Counted from the stretch's first letter, positions 34,652 to 43,815 are shown. The stretch is 64,000 bases of DNA from Chryseobacterium antibioticum (GCF_012927325.1 NZ_JABBGI010000009.1:62001-126000), one strand, 5' to 3'. The notes: generated from the sequence alone by a model not told the origin. Translations and numbers: made by a program.

Positions 34652-36172
34652 ATGAAAAAGCTCTGGGTCAGGAGAGTTCTGTATTCTGTTATGCTATTGT
34701 CAGGCGTTCTTATTTTTGGATTTATGTGGGCAGATCATGAATTAAATAAGGTCTTGGGTAAGGGTACGAAGGTTGTAGATTTCTCTTCAATGATTAAACC
34801 GTCAAAAATAATTCAGATACGGAATGTGAATGTCCTGTCAGAAGATTGCAGTCATTTTATTAAGAACCAGAATGTCCTCCTTAAGGATGGCGTGATCGTT
34901 CAGTTAGGCGAAAATCAGATAGTGAATGGAATGGTTACCAGTATTGACGGTAGAGGAAAGTATCTTATTCCAGGCCTTGTAGACAGTCATGTTCATTTAA
35001 AAGAAAGCAAAAACGATTTGTTTTTATACCTGGCTAATGGGGTGACCTACATTAGAGAAATGGCAGGCCAGCCGGTTATTTTAGAATGGAGGAAATCAAT
35101 ACGTAAAAACGGTCTCGGGCCGCGAATGTTTATTGCATCTCCACCCATATTTAGTGAAAAAGGATTAGCGGGTTATTATTACGCTTGGACAAGACAGTCT
35201 ATTAATTTTTCCAATAAAGGCGATGCTCAAAAAGCAATCCGTAAAATAAGCAAACAAGGTTATGATGCCGTTAAAATGTACGGTTTTGTGAATCCGGAAA
35301 TGTTTAAAACAACCATAGAAATGGGCAGAGAAAATCACATTCCGGTTATCGGGCATATCCCATTGATTAATTTGGATACTTTTTATCAGTCAGGTCAAAT
35401 TGAGGTGGCTCATATTGAAGAAATTACAGTTAAGACGATCGATGAATTTGGAAAATCCATTTCTGAAAATCCGGAAGAATACCTCAGCTTTCTCAAAATA
35501 CGTTCAGGGCAGATAGCAAGAAAATTGAAGGATAAAAACATCAGTGTTACTTCAACGGTTTGGTTATCTGAAAGTTTTATCGGTCAAAGATTTGATTTAA
35601 AGTCTAAACTTAAAGAAATTGAATTAAAGTATGTCAATCCCCCCATTATTGAAGGAACTCCACTTTACAAACTGGGCTGGTTACCAGGTAAAAACGGATA
35701 CGAATATGATGGAAAAGATGAGCCTGCAGCAAAGAAACGGTCATTGACTTTTTGGAAGACGTATGTAGAAGCGATCCACATGATGGCAAAGGCTTTGACA
35801 GATCATCAAGTGACCATTATGGCCGGAACGGATGCTAACGTAGCTACTGTTGTTCCCGGGTTTTCTCTTCACAATGAGCTGGAGTCTTTATCTAATTCAG
35901 GGATGACCAATTCACAGGCGATTTACTCCGCGACTGTTGCGCCGGGCAATTGGATGAAAAGTAAAACAGGAAAAATAAAAGTGGGATATTATTCGGATCT
36001 GGTACTGCTTAGTAGAAATCCATTGGAAAATATTAAAAATACAAAGACTATCGAATACGTGTTTTTTAATAAGTATGTAATTAACAAGAAACAAATCAAA
36101 ACCATTCTGAAAGCTATAGAAGATGCAAATAATGAAAACAGAAATATAAAAACCAATGAATATTTAAAGTAA
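34652..36172 (+). CDS. Membrane-anchored amidohydrolase family protein
   Basis: A 506-residue metal-dependent hydrolase. The N-terminal anchor or uncleaved signal spans ~9-27 (VLYSVMLLSGVLIFGFMW). The TIM-barrel metal site reads: HxH in VDSHVHL (His113, His115), Lys208 in DAVKMYG (probably the carbamylated bridging Lys), His235 in VIGHIPL, His254 in VAHIEEI, and Asp394 in MAGTDAN. The surrounding beta-sandwich has IIQIRNVNVL, GKYLIPGLVDSH and the C-terminal GKIKVGYYSDLVLLSRNPLENI. This is the imidazolonepropionase/prolidase-like branch. The substrate cannot be told; an exported peptidase or amidase is plausible. The preceding LytTR regulator may control it. Confidence 0.85.
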   Translation: MKKLWVRRVLYSVMLLSGVLIFGFMWADHELNKVLGKGTKVVDFSSMIKPSKIIQIRNVNVLSEDCSHFIKNQNVLLKDGVIVQLGENQIVNGMVTSIDGRGKYLIPGLVDSHVHLKESKNDLFLYLANGVTYIREMAGQPVILEWRKSIRKNGLGPRMFIASPPIFSEKGLAGYYYAWTRQSINFSNKGDAQKAIRKISKQGYDAVKMYGFVNPEMFKTTIEMGRENHIPVIGHIPLINLDTFYQSGQIEVAHIEEITVKTIDEFGKSISENPEEYLSFLKIRSGQIARKLKDKNISVTSTVWLSESFIGQRFDLKSKLKEIELKYVNPPIIEGTPLYKLGWLPGKNGYEYDGKDEPAAKKRSLTFWKTYVEAIHMMAKALTDHQVTIMAGTDANVATVVPGFSLHNELESLSNSGMTNSQAIYSATVAPGNWMKSKTGKIKVGYYSDLVLLSRNPLENIKNTKTIEYVFFNKYVINKKQIKTILKAIEDANNENRNIKTNEYLK

Positions 36173-36227
36173 TAGATAGGAAAGCTTCTTGGAATTCAAT
36201 TGGTTTTTTAGTCCTCACAAAATAAAA

Positions 36228-36253
36228 AAAGCGCTGTACATGTACAGCGCTTT
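36228..36253. terminator. 26-bp perfect palindrome, terminator of the amidohydrolase gene
   Basis: Positions 36228-36240 (aaagcgctgtaca) and 36241-36253 are exact reverse complements with no loop; the DNA would fold to a 10-11-bp hairpin. An A run precedes it and a short T-rich stretch follows. It lies ~55 bases after the stop. Confidence 0.7.
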
Positions 36254-36303
36254 CTCCTTTCACTTTTTACTTTTTTCCCATTATCCCGGGAACAGGCTTT
36301 ATC

Positions 36304-36333
36304 AAAAAAGGTTGGGAACATTCCCAACCTTTA
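36304..36333 (-). terminator. Terminator of gdhA
   Basis: Inverted repeat aaaggttgggaa / ttcccaaccttt (36307-36318 and 36321-36332) separated by two bases. On the minus strand it is followed by a T run (the plus-strand A run at 36304-36309). It lies 9 bases after the gdhA stop. Confidence 0.8.
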
Positions 36334-36340
36334 TTATTTT

Positions 36341-37699
36341 TTATACTACTCCCTGAGCGAGCATTGCTTCTGCAACTTTCACGAAGCCGGCAATGTTTGC
36401 CCCTTTCACGTAGTTTACATAGCCATTTTCATCTTTTCCGTAGTCTCTGCAAGCCTTGTGGATTCCGATCATGATCTCTTTCAGTCTTGCGTCAACTTCT
36501 TCAGAAGTCCAGTTAAGACGGATAGAGTTCTGTGTCATCTCAAGACCTGAAGTAGCAACACCTCCAGCGTTGGAAGCCTTACCAGGCGAGAATAAGATTT
36601 TATTATCTAAGAAATAGTTGATTGCATCTAAAGTAGAAGGCATATTAGCCGCCTCAGTAACGCAAACACACCCGTTTTCTACCAAAAGTTTAGCATCTTC
36701 AAGATCCAGTTCATTTTGAGTGGCAGAAGGGAATGCTACATCACATTTAACCTCCCAAGGACGTTTTCCAGCGTGGAACTCGGCAGAAGGATATTTCTTA
36801 GCATAGTCTTCCGCTCTGTTGTTTCCGGAAGATCTAAGTTCTAACAAATAATCAATTTTTTCTCCGCTGATACCATCTTTATCATAGATGTATCCATCAG
36901 GACCAGAAACCGTTACTACTTTAGCACCAAGCTCAGTAGCCTTCTTGATTACTCCCCAAGCTACGTTTCCGAAACCAGATACACTTACAATTTTACCTTT
37001 GAAAGTTTCATTGATCGTCTTAAGCATTTGCTCTGCGAAGTATACCACACCGTATCCTGTAGCTTCAGGACGGATCAGTGAACCTCCGTACGCAAGACCT
37101 TTTCCTGTAAGTACTCCTGTAAATTCGTTTCTTACTTTTTTGTATTGTCCGAAAAGATATCCGATCTCTCTTGCTCCTACACCAATGTCTCCTGCAGGTA
37201 CGTCTGTTTCAGGACCAATATGCTTGCATAATTCAGTCATGAAAGCCTGGCAGAAACGCATTACTTCCATATCAGATTTTCCTTGTGGGTCAAAATCTGA
37301 ACCTCCTTTACCTCCTCCCATCGGAAGAGTCGTCAATGAGTTTTTAAATACCTGCTCGAAAGCTAAGAATTTAAGAACTGAAAGGTTTACAGTAGGATGG
37401 AAACGAATTCCTCCTTTGTATGGTCCAATCGCAGAGTTCATTTGGATTCTGAATCCTCTGTTTACCTGGATCTCTCCTTTATCATCAACCCATGGAACTC
37501 TGAAGATAATGATTCTTTCAGCTTCAGCCATTCTCTCTAGAAGCTTCATTCCCGTATATTCCTTTTTGGTCATAATAAACGGAATTACAGTCACAGCTAC
37601 TTCTTTTACGGCTTGTAAAAATTCTGGTTCATTAGGATTTTTTGCTTCAATCTTGGCAATAAACTCCTGGATTTTCTGGTCAATATTATATTGTTCCAT
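36341..37699 (-). CDS. gdhA: NADP-specific glutamate dehydrogenase
   Basis: A 452-residue enzyme, normal length for the hexameric class I family. The substrate domain has YKGGIRFHPTVNLSVLKFLAFEQ, the catalytic Lys131 in PMGGGKGGSDFDP, and PAGDIGVGAREIGYLFGQYK. The nucleotide domain has the Rossmann motif SGFGNVAWG followed by VVTVSGPDG; the Ser/Gly context fits the NADP-using assimilatory type. C-terminal: PGKASNAGGVATSGLEMTQNS. It aminates 2-oxoglutarate with ammonia and NADPH to make glutamate in the cytoplasm. It is monocistronic, with a well-formed upstream promoter. Confidence 0.96.
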   Translation of the reverse strand: MEQYNIDQKIQEFIAKIEAKNPNEPEFLQAVKEVAVTVIPFIMTKKEYTGMKLLERMAEAERIIIFRVPWVDDKGEIQVNRGFRIQMNSAIGPYKGGIRFHPTVNLSVLKFLAFEQVFKNSLTTLPMGGGKGGSDFDPQGKSDMEVMRFCQAFMTELCKHIGPETDVPAGDIGVGAREIGYLFGQYKKVRNEFTGVLTGKGLAYGGSLIRPEATGYGVVYFAEQMLKTINETFKGKIVSVSGFGNVAWGVIKKATELGAKVVTVSGPDGYIYDKDGISGEKIDYLLELRSSGNNRAEDYAKKYPSAEFHAGKRPWEVKCDVAFPSATQNELDLEDAKLLVENGCVCVTEAANMPSTLDAINYFLDNKILFSPGKASNAGGVATSGLEMTQNSIRLNWTSEEVDARLKEIMIGIHKACRDYGKDENGYVNYVKGANIAGFVKVAEAMLAQGVV

Positions 37700-37725
37700 A
37701 TATTAGGGTTGATTATTATTGTCAA

Positions 37726-37755
37726 CAAATTTAATTTTTTTTTCAAGATTCACAA
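37726..37755 (-). promoter_or_regulatory. Flavobacterial-type promoter of gdhA
   Basis: On the minus strand, -33 TTG (plus-strand caa 37753-37755), a 19-base spacer and -7 TAAATTTG (37726-37733) match the Bacteroidota consensus TTG-N19-TAnnTTTG. It lies ~27 bases before the ATG. Confidence 0.7.
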
Positions 37756-37889
37756 TACTGTATTTCAACATTGCTGAAAATTAAATAATAATGTCCCGAA
37801 ATATTATTAAATTGATAATTAATGATCAAATTTTGTTGAAAATTAAAAGTTAAGTCTCAAATAATGCAATATTAAGAAATCGTTAATTC

Positions 37890-38999
37890 TCAAATTACGG
37901 TAAATTGCCTCCCGGAATATGATTTTACTTTCCCCAAAAGCTCTAATTCCAAAATTACCGGAAGAATTTTATAGGAAGGCATCGAAATCATCTGTGCCAG
38001 ATCGTCCAGAGATACCTGAGGATTGGCTTTTATGCACTCATAAACGGTTTCTTGATTTTCAGTAAGTTGTATACTTATCTCATTAAATGAGAACAGATCG
38101 GCTACTTTCTCTTTTGAATGATTAAAGCCCAACGAATCCATAAGATCTTTTATGGAAGAAATAGCTGATGCTTTATTCTGGAAAATCAATTGATTGCACC
38201 CCTGGCTGTATGGATCTGTGATCTTTCCGGGCAATGCGAAAACTTCCCGGTTATAGTCATTGGCAAAGGCAGCGGTGCTTACAGATCCTCCTCCGAATCC
38301 GGTCTCCACAACGATGGTTGAAGGGGAAAGCCCTGCTATAATTCTGTTTCTCTGAATGAAATTTTCACGGTCCGGTTTTCGGGATGAATTGAACTCGGTG
38401 AGCAGCGCGCCACCCTCTTCCAGAATCTTTTCGGACAGTTTTTTATTTTTGGAAGGATACAGCATATGAAAACCGTGAGCCAGCACAGCGGCCGTAGGAA
38501 TTTTACATTGAATAGATTGTTCATGAACCTCTTTGTCAATACCAAGAGCTAATCCACTGACAGAGATATATTTGGAAGCCTTTGTAGCTTCGAAGAACTC
38601 CCCAATAAACTGTTTCCCGTACAAAGTCATATTTCGGGTTCCCACAATGCTGATCTTCTGCAAAGAATCATCAAATTTCCCTTTTTGGTAAAGGACAGCA
38701 GGAGCGTCATCACATTCACTGAGTAAATAAGGAAGCTCATTGAGATGCCTCAACATAATTTTGATATTGTTCTTTTCGCAGAATTGTATTTCTTTTTCTG
38801 CAAATTTCAAATAGTCTTCATTTCCGATATCAGCGACTGTTTTCCGGCCTATACCATCCGCTTTGTTATACTCTTTTTTTGCTGTTTTCCAGGCTTCTTC
38901 AGCACTTCCGAAAGTTCGTACAAGTTTATGGAAATTGATGTCGCCAATCAGGCTGCATTCACGCAGGGCGATTGCATACAGGTGTTCTTCAGAGACCAT
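37890..38999 (-). CDS. dprA: DNA-processing protein DprA
   Basis: A 369-residue protein with the full DprA layout: an N-terminal HhH/SAM-like domain (~1-75, KADGIGRKTVADIG), the Rossmann-type core (~110-290) with SIVGTRNMTLYGKQF, VSGLALGIDKEVHEQ, VLAHGFHMLYPSKNK, RENFIQRNRIIAGLS and ETGFGGGSVSTAAFA, and a C-terminal winged-helix domain (~300-369, NPQVSLDDLAQMISMPSYKILPVILELELLGKV). It loads RecA on incoming single-stranded DNA during natural transformation. It is probably expressed from its own promoter; the nearest upstream gene (rhomboid) lies 214 bases away. Confidence 0.95.
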   Translation of the reverse strand: MVSEEHLYAIALRECSLIGDINFHKLVRTFGSAEEAWKTAKKEYNKADGIGRKTVADIGNEDYLKFAEKEIQFCEKNNIKIMLRHLNELPYLLSECDDAPAVLYQKGKFDDSLQKISIVGTRNMTLYGKQFIGEFFEATKASKYISVSGLALGIDKEVHEQSIQCKIPTAAVLAHGFHMLYPSKNKKLSEKILEEGGALLTEFNSSRKPDRENFIQRNRIIAGLSPSTIVVETGFGGGSVSTAAFANDYNREVFALPGKITDPYSQGCNQLIFQNKASAISSIKDLMDSLGFNHSKEKVADLFSFNEISIQLTENQETVYECIKANPQVSLDDLAQMISMPSYKILPVILELELLGKVKSYSGRQFTVI

Positions 39000-39012
39000 G
39001 TGTGTTTTTTAT

Positions 39013-39020
39013 CAAAAGTA
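39013..39020 (-). promoter_or_regulatory. Possible -7 promoter element of dprA
   Basis: TACTTTTG on the minus strand fits TAnnTTTG and sits 13 bases before the ATG. No clear -33 element is seen. Confidence 0.4.
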
Positions 39021-39213
39021 ATAAAATAACCTGAGTTGAATATTGTCAGGAAGCCTGAAGTTTGATGAGGAAAGTTATTGATCACCTAATGAATAGCCAT
39101 AGGTCAGTTTTTATTACTTTTTTAATAGGACTCACCAGAACTTTCGATAACTTTAAGATATACTAAGTCTAATAGTAACTTCCAACCTTCCTCTCCGAGC
39201 GTCCAGTTCAATT

Positions 39214-39981
39214 TTATTTCCTTCTTAATTCTTCCAAATGATCCCAAATGTCATCTCTTTTTTTATAAGGTAGTTCTAGGAAGTCGTCCGGATGATTTTC
39301 CTTGTATTCCTGCCATAGTTTATCATCTTTTTCGCTGTAATAATTAGGAAATTCCCAGATGTATTTTTTCTTTCTTCCCCCAACATTTTTAAACGCAAAA
39401 GCAATAATACTTCCTACAACAGCTCCCGAAAGATGAGCCTGCCATGAAATCTTACTTGGTTCCTGCAGATTGTAAAATAATTCTTCCGGAAACATTCCCC
39501 AAATCAAACTACCATAGTACAAAACGACAAGAAGAGATATGGTAAGCAGCTTCGTATTCCATTTGAAAACGCCGCTGAAGAACAGGAAGAATGCAAGGAC
39601 GTATACCACTCCGCTGGCACCAATGGTGCAGGTGTACATATAGTCGCCCGTAATGATGTCTATTGGAGGCAACATCCATACAAGAAGTCCTGTAGCCAGC
39701 CAGCCGATAAGAAAGACTTTATTGGCCACTAATGGGTAAAACTGGTACAGAAGAAAAAGAAGGACAGCTACCGGAATGGAGTTTCCTATGATATGATCAA
39801 TATTTCCGTGCAGAAGGGGAGCCGTAACGATTCCCAGCAAGCCTTCCGGCAACAGAGGTATAATAGCCCCAAAACAGCTTTGAAAAAAGCCCTGCATCTG
39901 CAGAAAGTAGCCGAACCACATGGCCGAAAGCATCAGCAATGGGGTTATAACAGCTCTTTTGGAAATTATATTTTTAAACAT
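39214..39981 (-). CDS. Rhomboid family intramembrane serine protease
   Basis: A 255-residue protein with six membrane helices. Rhomboid hallmarks: TAPLLHGNIDHIIGN in the second helix region (the H-x2-N loop), the nucleophile Ser123 in the G-x-S-G motif TIGASGVVY, and the general base His183 in QAHLSGAVVGSIIAF. It would cleave membrane proteins within or near the bilayer. The C-terminal ~55 residues are a hydrophilic, presumably cytoplasmic extension rich in Lys, Trp and Glu (KLWQEYKENHPDDF), not part of the core fold. It is monocistronic. Confidence 0.92.
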   Translation of the reverse strand: MFKNIISKRAVITPLLMLSAMWFGYFLQMQGFFQSCFGAIIPLLPEGLLGIVTAPLLHGNIDHIIGNSIPVAVLLFLLYQFYPLVANKVFLIGWLATGLLVWMLPPIDIITGDYMYTCTIGASGVVYVLAFFLFFSGVFKWNTKLLTISLLVVLYYGSLIWGMFPEELFYNLQEPSKISWQAHLSGAVVGSIIAFAFKNVGGRKKKYIWEFPNYYSEKDDKLWQEYKENHPDDFLELPYKKRDDIWDHLEELRRK

Positions 39982-40184
39982 GTGGAGAGTACGTCAAATC
40001 AAAAGCCAATGATAAATTTCGGAAAATTTGTCGATGTATTCTGATCAGGCCTGTTTAATTTAAGACAAAAGGTTTCAATTTTAACAGATGAAGCTTAATA
40101 TTTTGACATTGAATGTATTAAAGTGGCTTGTTTTTGGTTGGTTAAAGAGAGTTTAGCCTGTTTATGGGTTTTTATAAGCCAATA

Positions 40185-40217
40185 TTTGCTTTAAAAAAAA
40201 TTATATTAATATTTTTG
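40185..40217 (+). promoter_or_regulatory. Flavobacterial-type promoter of the first DUF3078 gene
   Basis: -33 TTTG at 40185-40188, a 21-base spacer, and -7 TATTTTTG at 40210-40217, an exact fit to TTTG-N-TAnnTTTG. It lies 21 bases before the ATG. Confidence 0.65.
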
Positions 40218-40238
40218 TAATGAAAATCATGTAAGATA

Positions 40239-41165
40239 ATGAAGAAGTTTTTATTGATTCTTTCCTTTTTTATGGGGATTTATGCAAGTGCACAAGAAGA
40301 ATTGAAAAAAGATTCAGTAATCGTAGATACGGTAAAATACTGGTCGGTATTAGGGAAAAATAGTTTAATGATCAATCAGGCTGCCTTTTCGAACTGGGCT
40401 GGTGGAGGGGCCAACAATGTAGGCTGGCTTGCCGGGGTGAATTACAATATCACTTATGAAAAAGACAATGATCTCTGGGAGAATATTATCGCCCTGGATT
40501 ATGGTCAGAATGACACCAAAGGCCTTGGTGTAAGGAAAACACAGGACGTGATCAATATTTCCACCAATTACGGGCGTAAATTTTCCAAAAGCTGGTATTT
40601 CTCTTTGGGTGCGGGCCTGCAGTCGCAGTTTGCCGCCGGATATGAAGACGGAAATAATCCTGCTGCCAAAAAGATTTCCAATTTTATGGCTCCCGGTTAT
40701 CTGAATGTCGGTATGGGGATCACGTATAGGCCTAATGATAATTTGACGGTAACAATGCGTCCTACCAACGCCAGATGGACCTTTGTTTTAGATAAAGAAC
40801 TCCAGTTTGCAGGAAGTTACGGTTTGAAAAATGACGGTGATACTTCGCTATTACAATTCGGTTTCCTTGGAACGGCGCTATACAAGGTGAAATTAATGGA
40901 GAATGTCCATATCACCAATACGGCTTCCGTATTTTCCAATTATCTGGATCATCCTGAGAGGTTTGTTCTTGCCTACGGAGCTGCTGTCAACTTTAAAGTG
41001 AATAAGTTTATTTCATCCAATATTACCTTAGACCTTCTGTATGACCATAATCAGATCCAGAAAACACAGCTGAAACAGACTCTGGGGATAGGATTCGCGT
41101 ACATCTTGAATAACGGGGTAAAACGTTCAGACCGTAAAGACAGCCAATGGTGGATTAAGAAATAG
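40239..41165 (+). CDS. DUF3078 outer-membrane-type protein (paralogue 1)
   Basis: A 308-residue exported protein (signal peptide ~1-18, ending YASAQ). The mature part starts with a conserved box, LMINQAAFSNWAGGGANNVGWLAGVNYN, and continues with alternating beta-strands (GLGVRKTQDVINISTNYGRKF, ISNFMAPGYLNVGMGITYRP) and ends LDLLYDHNQIQKTQLKQTLGIGFAYIL. This matches DUF3078, found in Bacteroidota and probably an outer-membrane beta-barrel. The role is unknown. A second copy follows 231 bases downstream with near-identical layout, so they arose by tandem duplication. Confidence 0.88.
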   Translation: MKKFLLILSFFMGIYASAQEELKKDSVIVDTVKYWSVLGKNSLMINQAAFSNWAGGGANNVGWLAGVNYNITYEKDNDLWENIIALDYGQNDTKGLGVRKTQDVINISTNYGRKFSKSWYFSLGAGLQSQFAAGYEDGNNPAAKKISNFMAPGYLNVGMGITYRPNDNLTVTMRPTNARWTFVLDKELQFAGSYGLKNDGDTSLLQFGFLGTALYKVKLMENVHITNTASVFSNYLDHPERFVLAYGAAVNFKVNKFISSNITLDLLYDHNQIQKTQLKQTLGIGFAYILNNGVKRSDRKDSQWWIKK

Positions 41166-41369
41166 AGTACATCGCATATTAAATAGAAAGTGCTTTAGTA
41201 CGAGGCTTTTTTTCGTCACACAATTAAAGGTATTTTTAAGTATTGATAAGTTCATTTCTTCGCTTTTATAGATGTTTTTTGGTGGTAACATGCCTGTTTA
41301 TAATGGATTAAACAATAATTTTTATATTTCAATGGTGGGCGACTATTTTTTTAACAAAAATTATATGTA

Positions 41370-41377
41370 TATTTTTG
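41370..41377 (+). promoter_or_regulatory. Promoter element of the second DUF3078 gene
   Basis: -7 element TATTTTTG, followed by gtaa-cgaaaa much as upstream of the first paralogue, and at a similar distance from the ATG (19 bases). No clear -33 element. Confidence 0.5.
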
Positions 41378-41396
41378 TAACGAAAAATTCTTACTT

Positions 41397-42320
41397 ATGA
41401 AAAAATTTTTATTGGCCGCATCTGTATCTATTGGAGTATGCACAATGGCTCAGGAGGCTAAGCCTGATGCCGCTACAGCAGATACTGTAAAAGCATGGTC
41501 TATCCAGGGACAAAACACACTAATGCTCAATCAGGCTGCCTTTTCAAACTGGGTTGGTGGTGGAGCCAACAATGTTGGATGGCTTGCCGGAGTGAATTAT
41601 AACCTTACCTATGAAAAAGGCAAAGACCTTTGGGAAAACATTATTATTCTGGGCTATGGCCAGAACAATACAAAAGGTATTGGTACCAGAAAGACGCAGG
41701 ATGTGATCAATCTATCGACTAATTACGGGAGGGAATTTGCCAAGAATTGGTATATTTCAGGAGGTATAGGTCTTCAGACGCAATTTGCCGGTGGTTATGA
41801 AGATGGAAATAATCCCGGAGCCAAAAAGATCTCCAATTTTATGGCTCCGGGATATCTTAATATCGGTGCGGGGGTTACTTACCGTCCCAATGATAACTTT
41901 ACGATGACGCTTCGTCCTGCCAATGCCAGATGGACTTTTGTTCTGGATGAAGATCTTCAGACAGCAGGAACGTACGGGCTTAAAAATGACGGAGATTCTT
42001 CTCTTTTCCAGTTCGGTTTTCTGGGGACAGCGATATATAAGATCAAAATCATGGAGAACATTAATCTGACGAATACGGCTTCTGTGTTTTCCAACTATCT
42101 TGACCATCCTAGCAGACTGGTTCTTGGATACAGCGGAATTCTTAATATGAAGATCAATAAGTTTATTTCAACCAATATTACGCTGGATCTGTTGTATGAC
42201 CACAACCAGATCCAAAAAACACAGCTTAAACAGACTTTGGGAGTTGGTTTCGCCTATAATATCGATAACGGGAGAAAACGTTCTGATAAGAAAGATAATC
42301 AGTCCTGGATGAAGAAATAA
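41397..42320 (+). CDS. DUF3078 outer-membrane-type protein (paralogue 2)
   Basis: A 307-residue exported protein aligning without large gaps to the preceding gene; by eye roughly three quarters of positions match. Conserved: LMLNQAAFSNWVGGGANNVGWLAGVNYNLTYEKG, KKISNFMAPGYLNIGAGVTYRPND, NARWTFVLDEDLQ and TLDLLYDHNQIQKTQLKQTLG. Differences cluster in the signal peptide and the first mature residues. It has its own promoter-like element, so the two copies may be expressed under different conditions. The final residues, SWMKK, parallel SQWWIKK of copy 1. Confidence 0.88.
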   Translation: MKKFLLAASVSIGVCTMAQEAKPDAATADTVKAWSIQGQNTLMLNQAAFSNWVGGGANNVGWLAGVNYNLTYEKGKDLWENIIILGYGQNNTKGIGTRKTQDVINLSTNYGREFAKNWYISGGIGLQTQFAGGYEDGNNPGAKKISNFMAPGYLNIGAGVTYRPNDNFTMTLRPANARWTFVLDEDLQTAGTYGLKNDGDSSLFQFGFLGTAIYKIKIMENINLTNTASVFSNYLDHPSRLVLGYSGILNMKINKFISTNITLDLLYDHNQIQKTQLKQTLGVGFAYNIDNGRKRSDKKDNQSWMKK

Positions 42321-42340
42321 TTCTGCACCGGGTATCAATA

Positions 42341-42372
42341 AAAAAGCACTTCAAATGAGAAGTGCTTTTTTT
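42341..42372. terminator. Bidirectional terminator between DUF3078 and suf genes
   Basis: Perfect 12-bp stem aaaaagcacttc / gaagtgcttttt (42341-42352 and 42359-42370) with loop aaatga. The hairpin is flanked by direct repeats ggtatcaat (42331 and 42373). Confidence 0.8.
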
Positions 42373-42392
42373 GGTATCAATTTATATAAGTC

Positions 42393-43721
42393 TTAAAACT
42401 CTAAATCCACTTTCAGCTTTTCAGCTAAAAGTTTCGAAATTTTTTCTTTAAGCGGCTCAATGTCAATATTCTGCATCGCATCATTCGCGAAAGCATATAA
42501 AAGCAATGCCTGAGCTTCTTTCTTAGAAATTCCTCTTGCTCTCAGATAGAACAGGGCATCTTCGTTCAGCTGGCCTACTGTACAGCCGTGAGAACATTTT
42601 ACGTCATCTGCAAAGATCTCCAACTGAGGTTTGGTATCAATCGTCGCTCCTTCGCTTAAAAGGACGTTGTTGTTCTGTTGGTAAGCATTTGTTTTCTGAG
42701 CCAATTTATCTACGAAAACCTTTCCATTGAAAACTCCATGGGCATTTCCGTCGAAAATACCTTTATAGTTCTGGTAGCTTTCGCAGTTCGGGAAATTGTG
42801 GTGAACTGCTGTATGGTGATCCACCAGCTGATCTTTCCCAATAATCGTGATTCCGTTCATAAACGAATTAATATTGCTTCCGTTATGAATGAAGTCCAAA
42901 TTGTTTCTTACCAACTTTCCTCCGAAAGTGAACGTATTCACAGTCGTTAAGCTGTCTTTTTCCTGTCTTGCAAAAGTACTGTCGATAAGATATGACGTAT
43001 TGTTGTCATTCTGAAGCTTGTGCCAGTCTGCTTTTGCATTGGGATAAGTAAAGATCTCTGTCACAGAATTCGTTAGCACATAGGTGCTGTCAAAATTGTG
43101 GTGACTTTCTATAACCTCTACCTTAGCGCCTTCTTCTACAATCAGTAAATTTCGTGTATTGTAGAATGTGTTTTCTTCCTGATTCTGAGAAATATAGAAA
43201 ATGTGGATCGGTTTTTCGATCACTACATTTTTAGGAACTTTCAAAAAGAAACCGTACTTGCAGTAGGCAAGGTTTAAGTTCGTGAAAGCAGTATCTTTAG
43301 AAGCAATGGTATTAAAATACTTGTCAAATACTTCTTTGTGTTTCTCATCATTCAAAGCATAGTTGAATGAAAGGAATTCTACGTTCTCGATAGAAACTTT
43401 CGAAAGTTCTTTATGAAGTTTACCATTCACAAAAACGATCCAGTCAAAATTCGCTTCACCCAAATGCAGCTGGTCCAGCTGTTCTCTGGTGATATTATGA
43501 CTTTCTTTAGGGAAAAAATTATAATTTTTCTCTGTGATCTCTTTTACGTTGGTATATCTATATTCTTCGTCTTTTTTAGTCGGAAAACCTGAGTTTTCGA
43601 AGTTTTGAAGAGCAGATTTTCTCTCTTCATCCAGAAATCTGTGATGAAGACTCTCCAAAAATTCACCGTGATTGTCAATAATCTGATCGTATAAAGCCAT
43701 TACTGATATTTCGGCCATCAC
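42393..43721 (-). CDS. sufD: Fe-S cluster assembly protein SufD
   Basis: A 442-residue SufD of the SufBCD scaffold. N-terminal helical part with FPTKKDEEYRYTNVKEI, then the right-handed beta-helix core (NLLIVEEGAKVEVIESH, LDFIHNGSNINSFMNGITII) with the conserved DHHTAVHHNFPNCESYQNYKGIF and KVFVDKLAQKTNAYQQNNNVLLSEGA. The C-terminal SufD signature is DDVKCSHGCTVGQLNEDALFYLRARG. SufB-SufC2-SufD builds [Fe-S] clusters in the cytoplasm. It is the last gene of the minus-strand suf cluster, 94 bases after sufC. sufS and sufE are not in the window. Confidence 0.95.
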   Translation of the reverse strand: MMAEISVMALYDQIIDNHGEFLESLHHRFLDEERKSALQNFENSGFPTKKDEEYRYTNVKEITEKNYNFFPKESHNITREQLDQLHLGEANFDWIVFVNGKLHKELSKVSIENVEFLSFNYALNDEKHKEVFDKYFNTIASKDTAFTNLNLAYCKYGFFLKVPKNVVIEKPIHIFYISQNQEENTFYNTRNLLIVEEGAKVEVIESHHNFDSTYVLTNSVTEIFTYPNAKADWHKLQNDNNTSYLIDSTFARQEKDSLTTVNTFTFGGKLVRNNLDFIHNGSNINSFMNGITIIGKDQLVDHHTAVHHNFPNCESYQNYKGIFDGNAHGVFNGKVFVDKLAQKTNAYQQNNNVLLSEGATIDTKPQLEIFADDVKCSHGCTVGQLNEDALFYLRARGISKKEAQALLLYAFANDAMQNIDIEPLKEKISKLLAEKLKVDLEF

Positions 43722-43815
43722 ACCTTATTTTATATATTTAAAAATAACATTATGTACTGCGGGTTTTCCGCATCTTCGGAAAGGATTGATAAAATCCCGT
43801 CTGAAAAATTCCTTC

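Noticed and set aside
36888..37706. 272-codon open frame on the plus strand, antisense to gdhA
   Set aside because: It lies entirely over a clearly conserved enzyme; its translation is Pro/Ser/Ile-rich without domains and mirrors the codon bias of gdhA.
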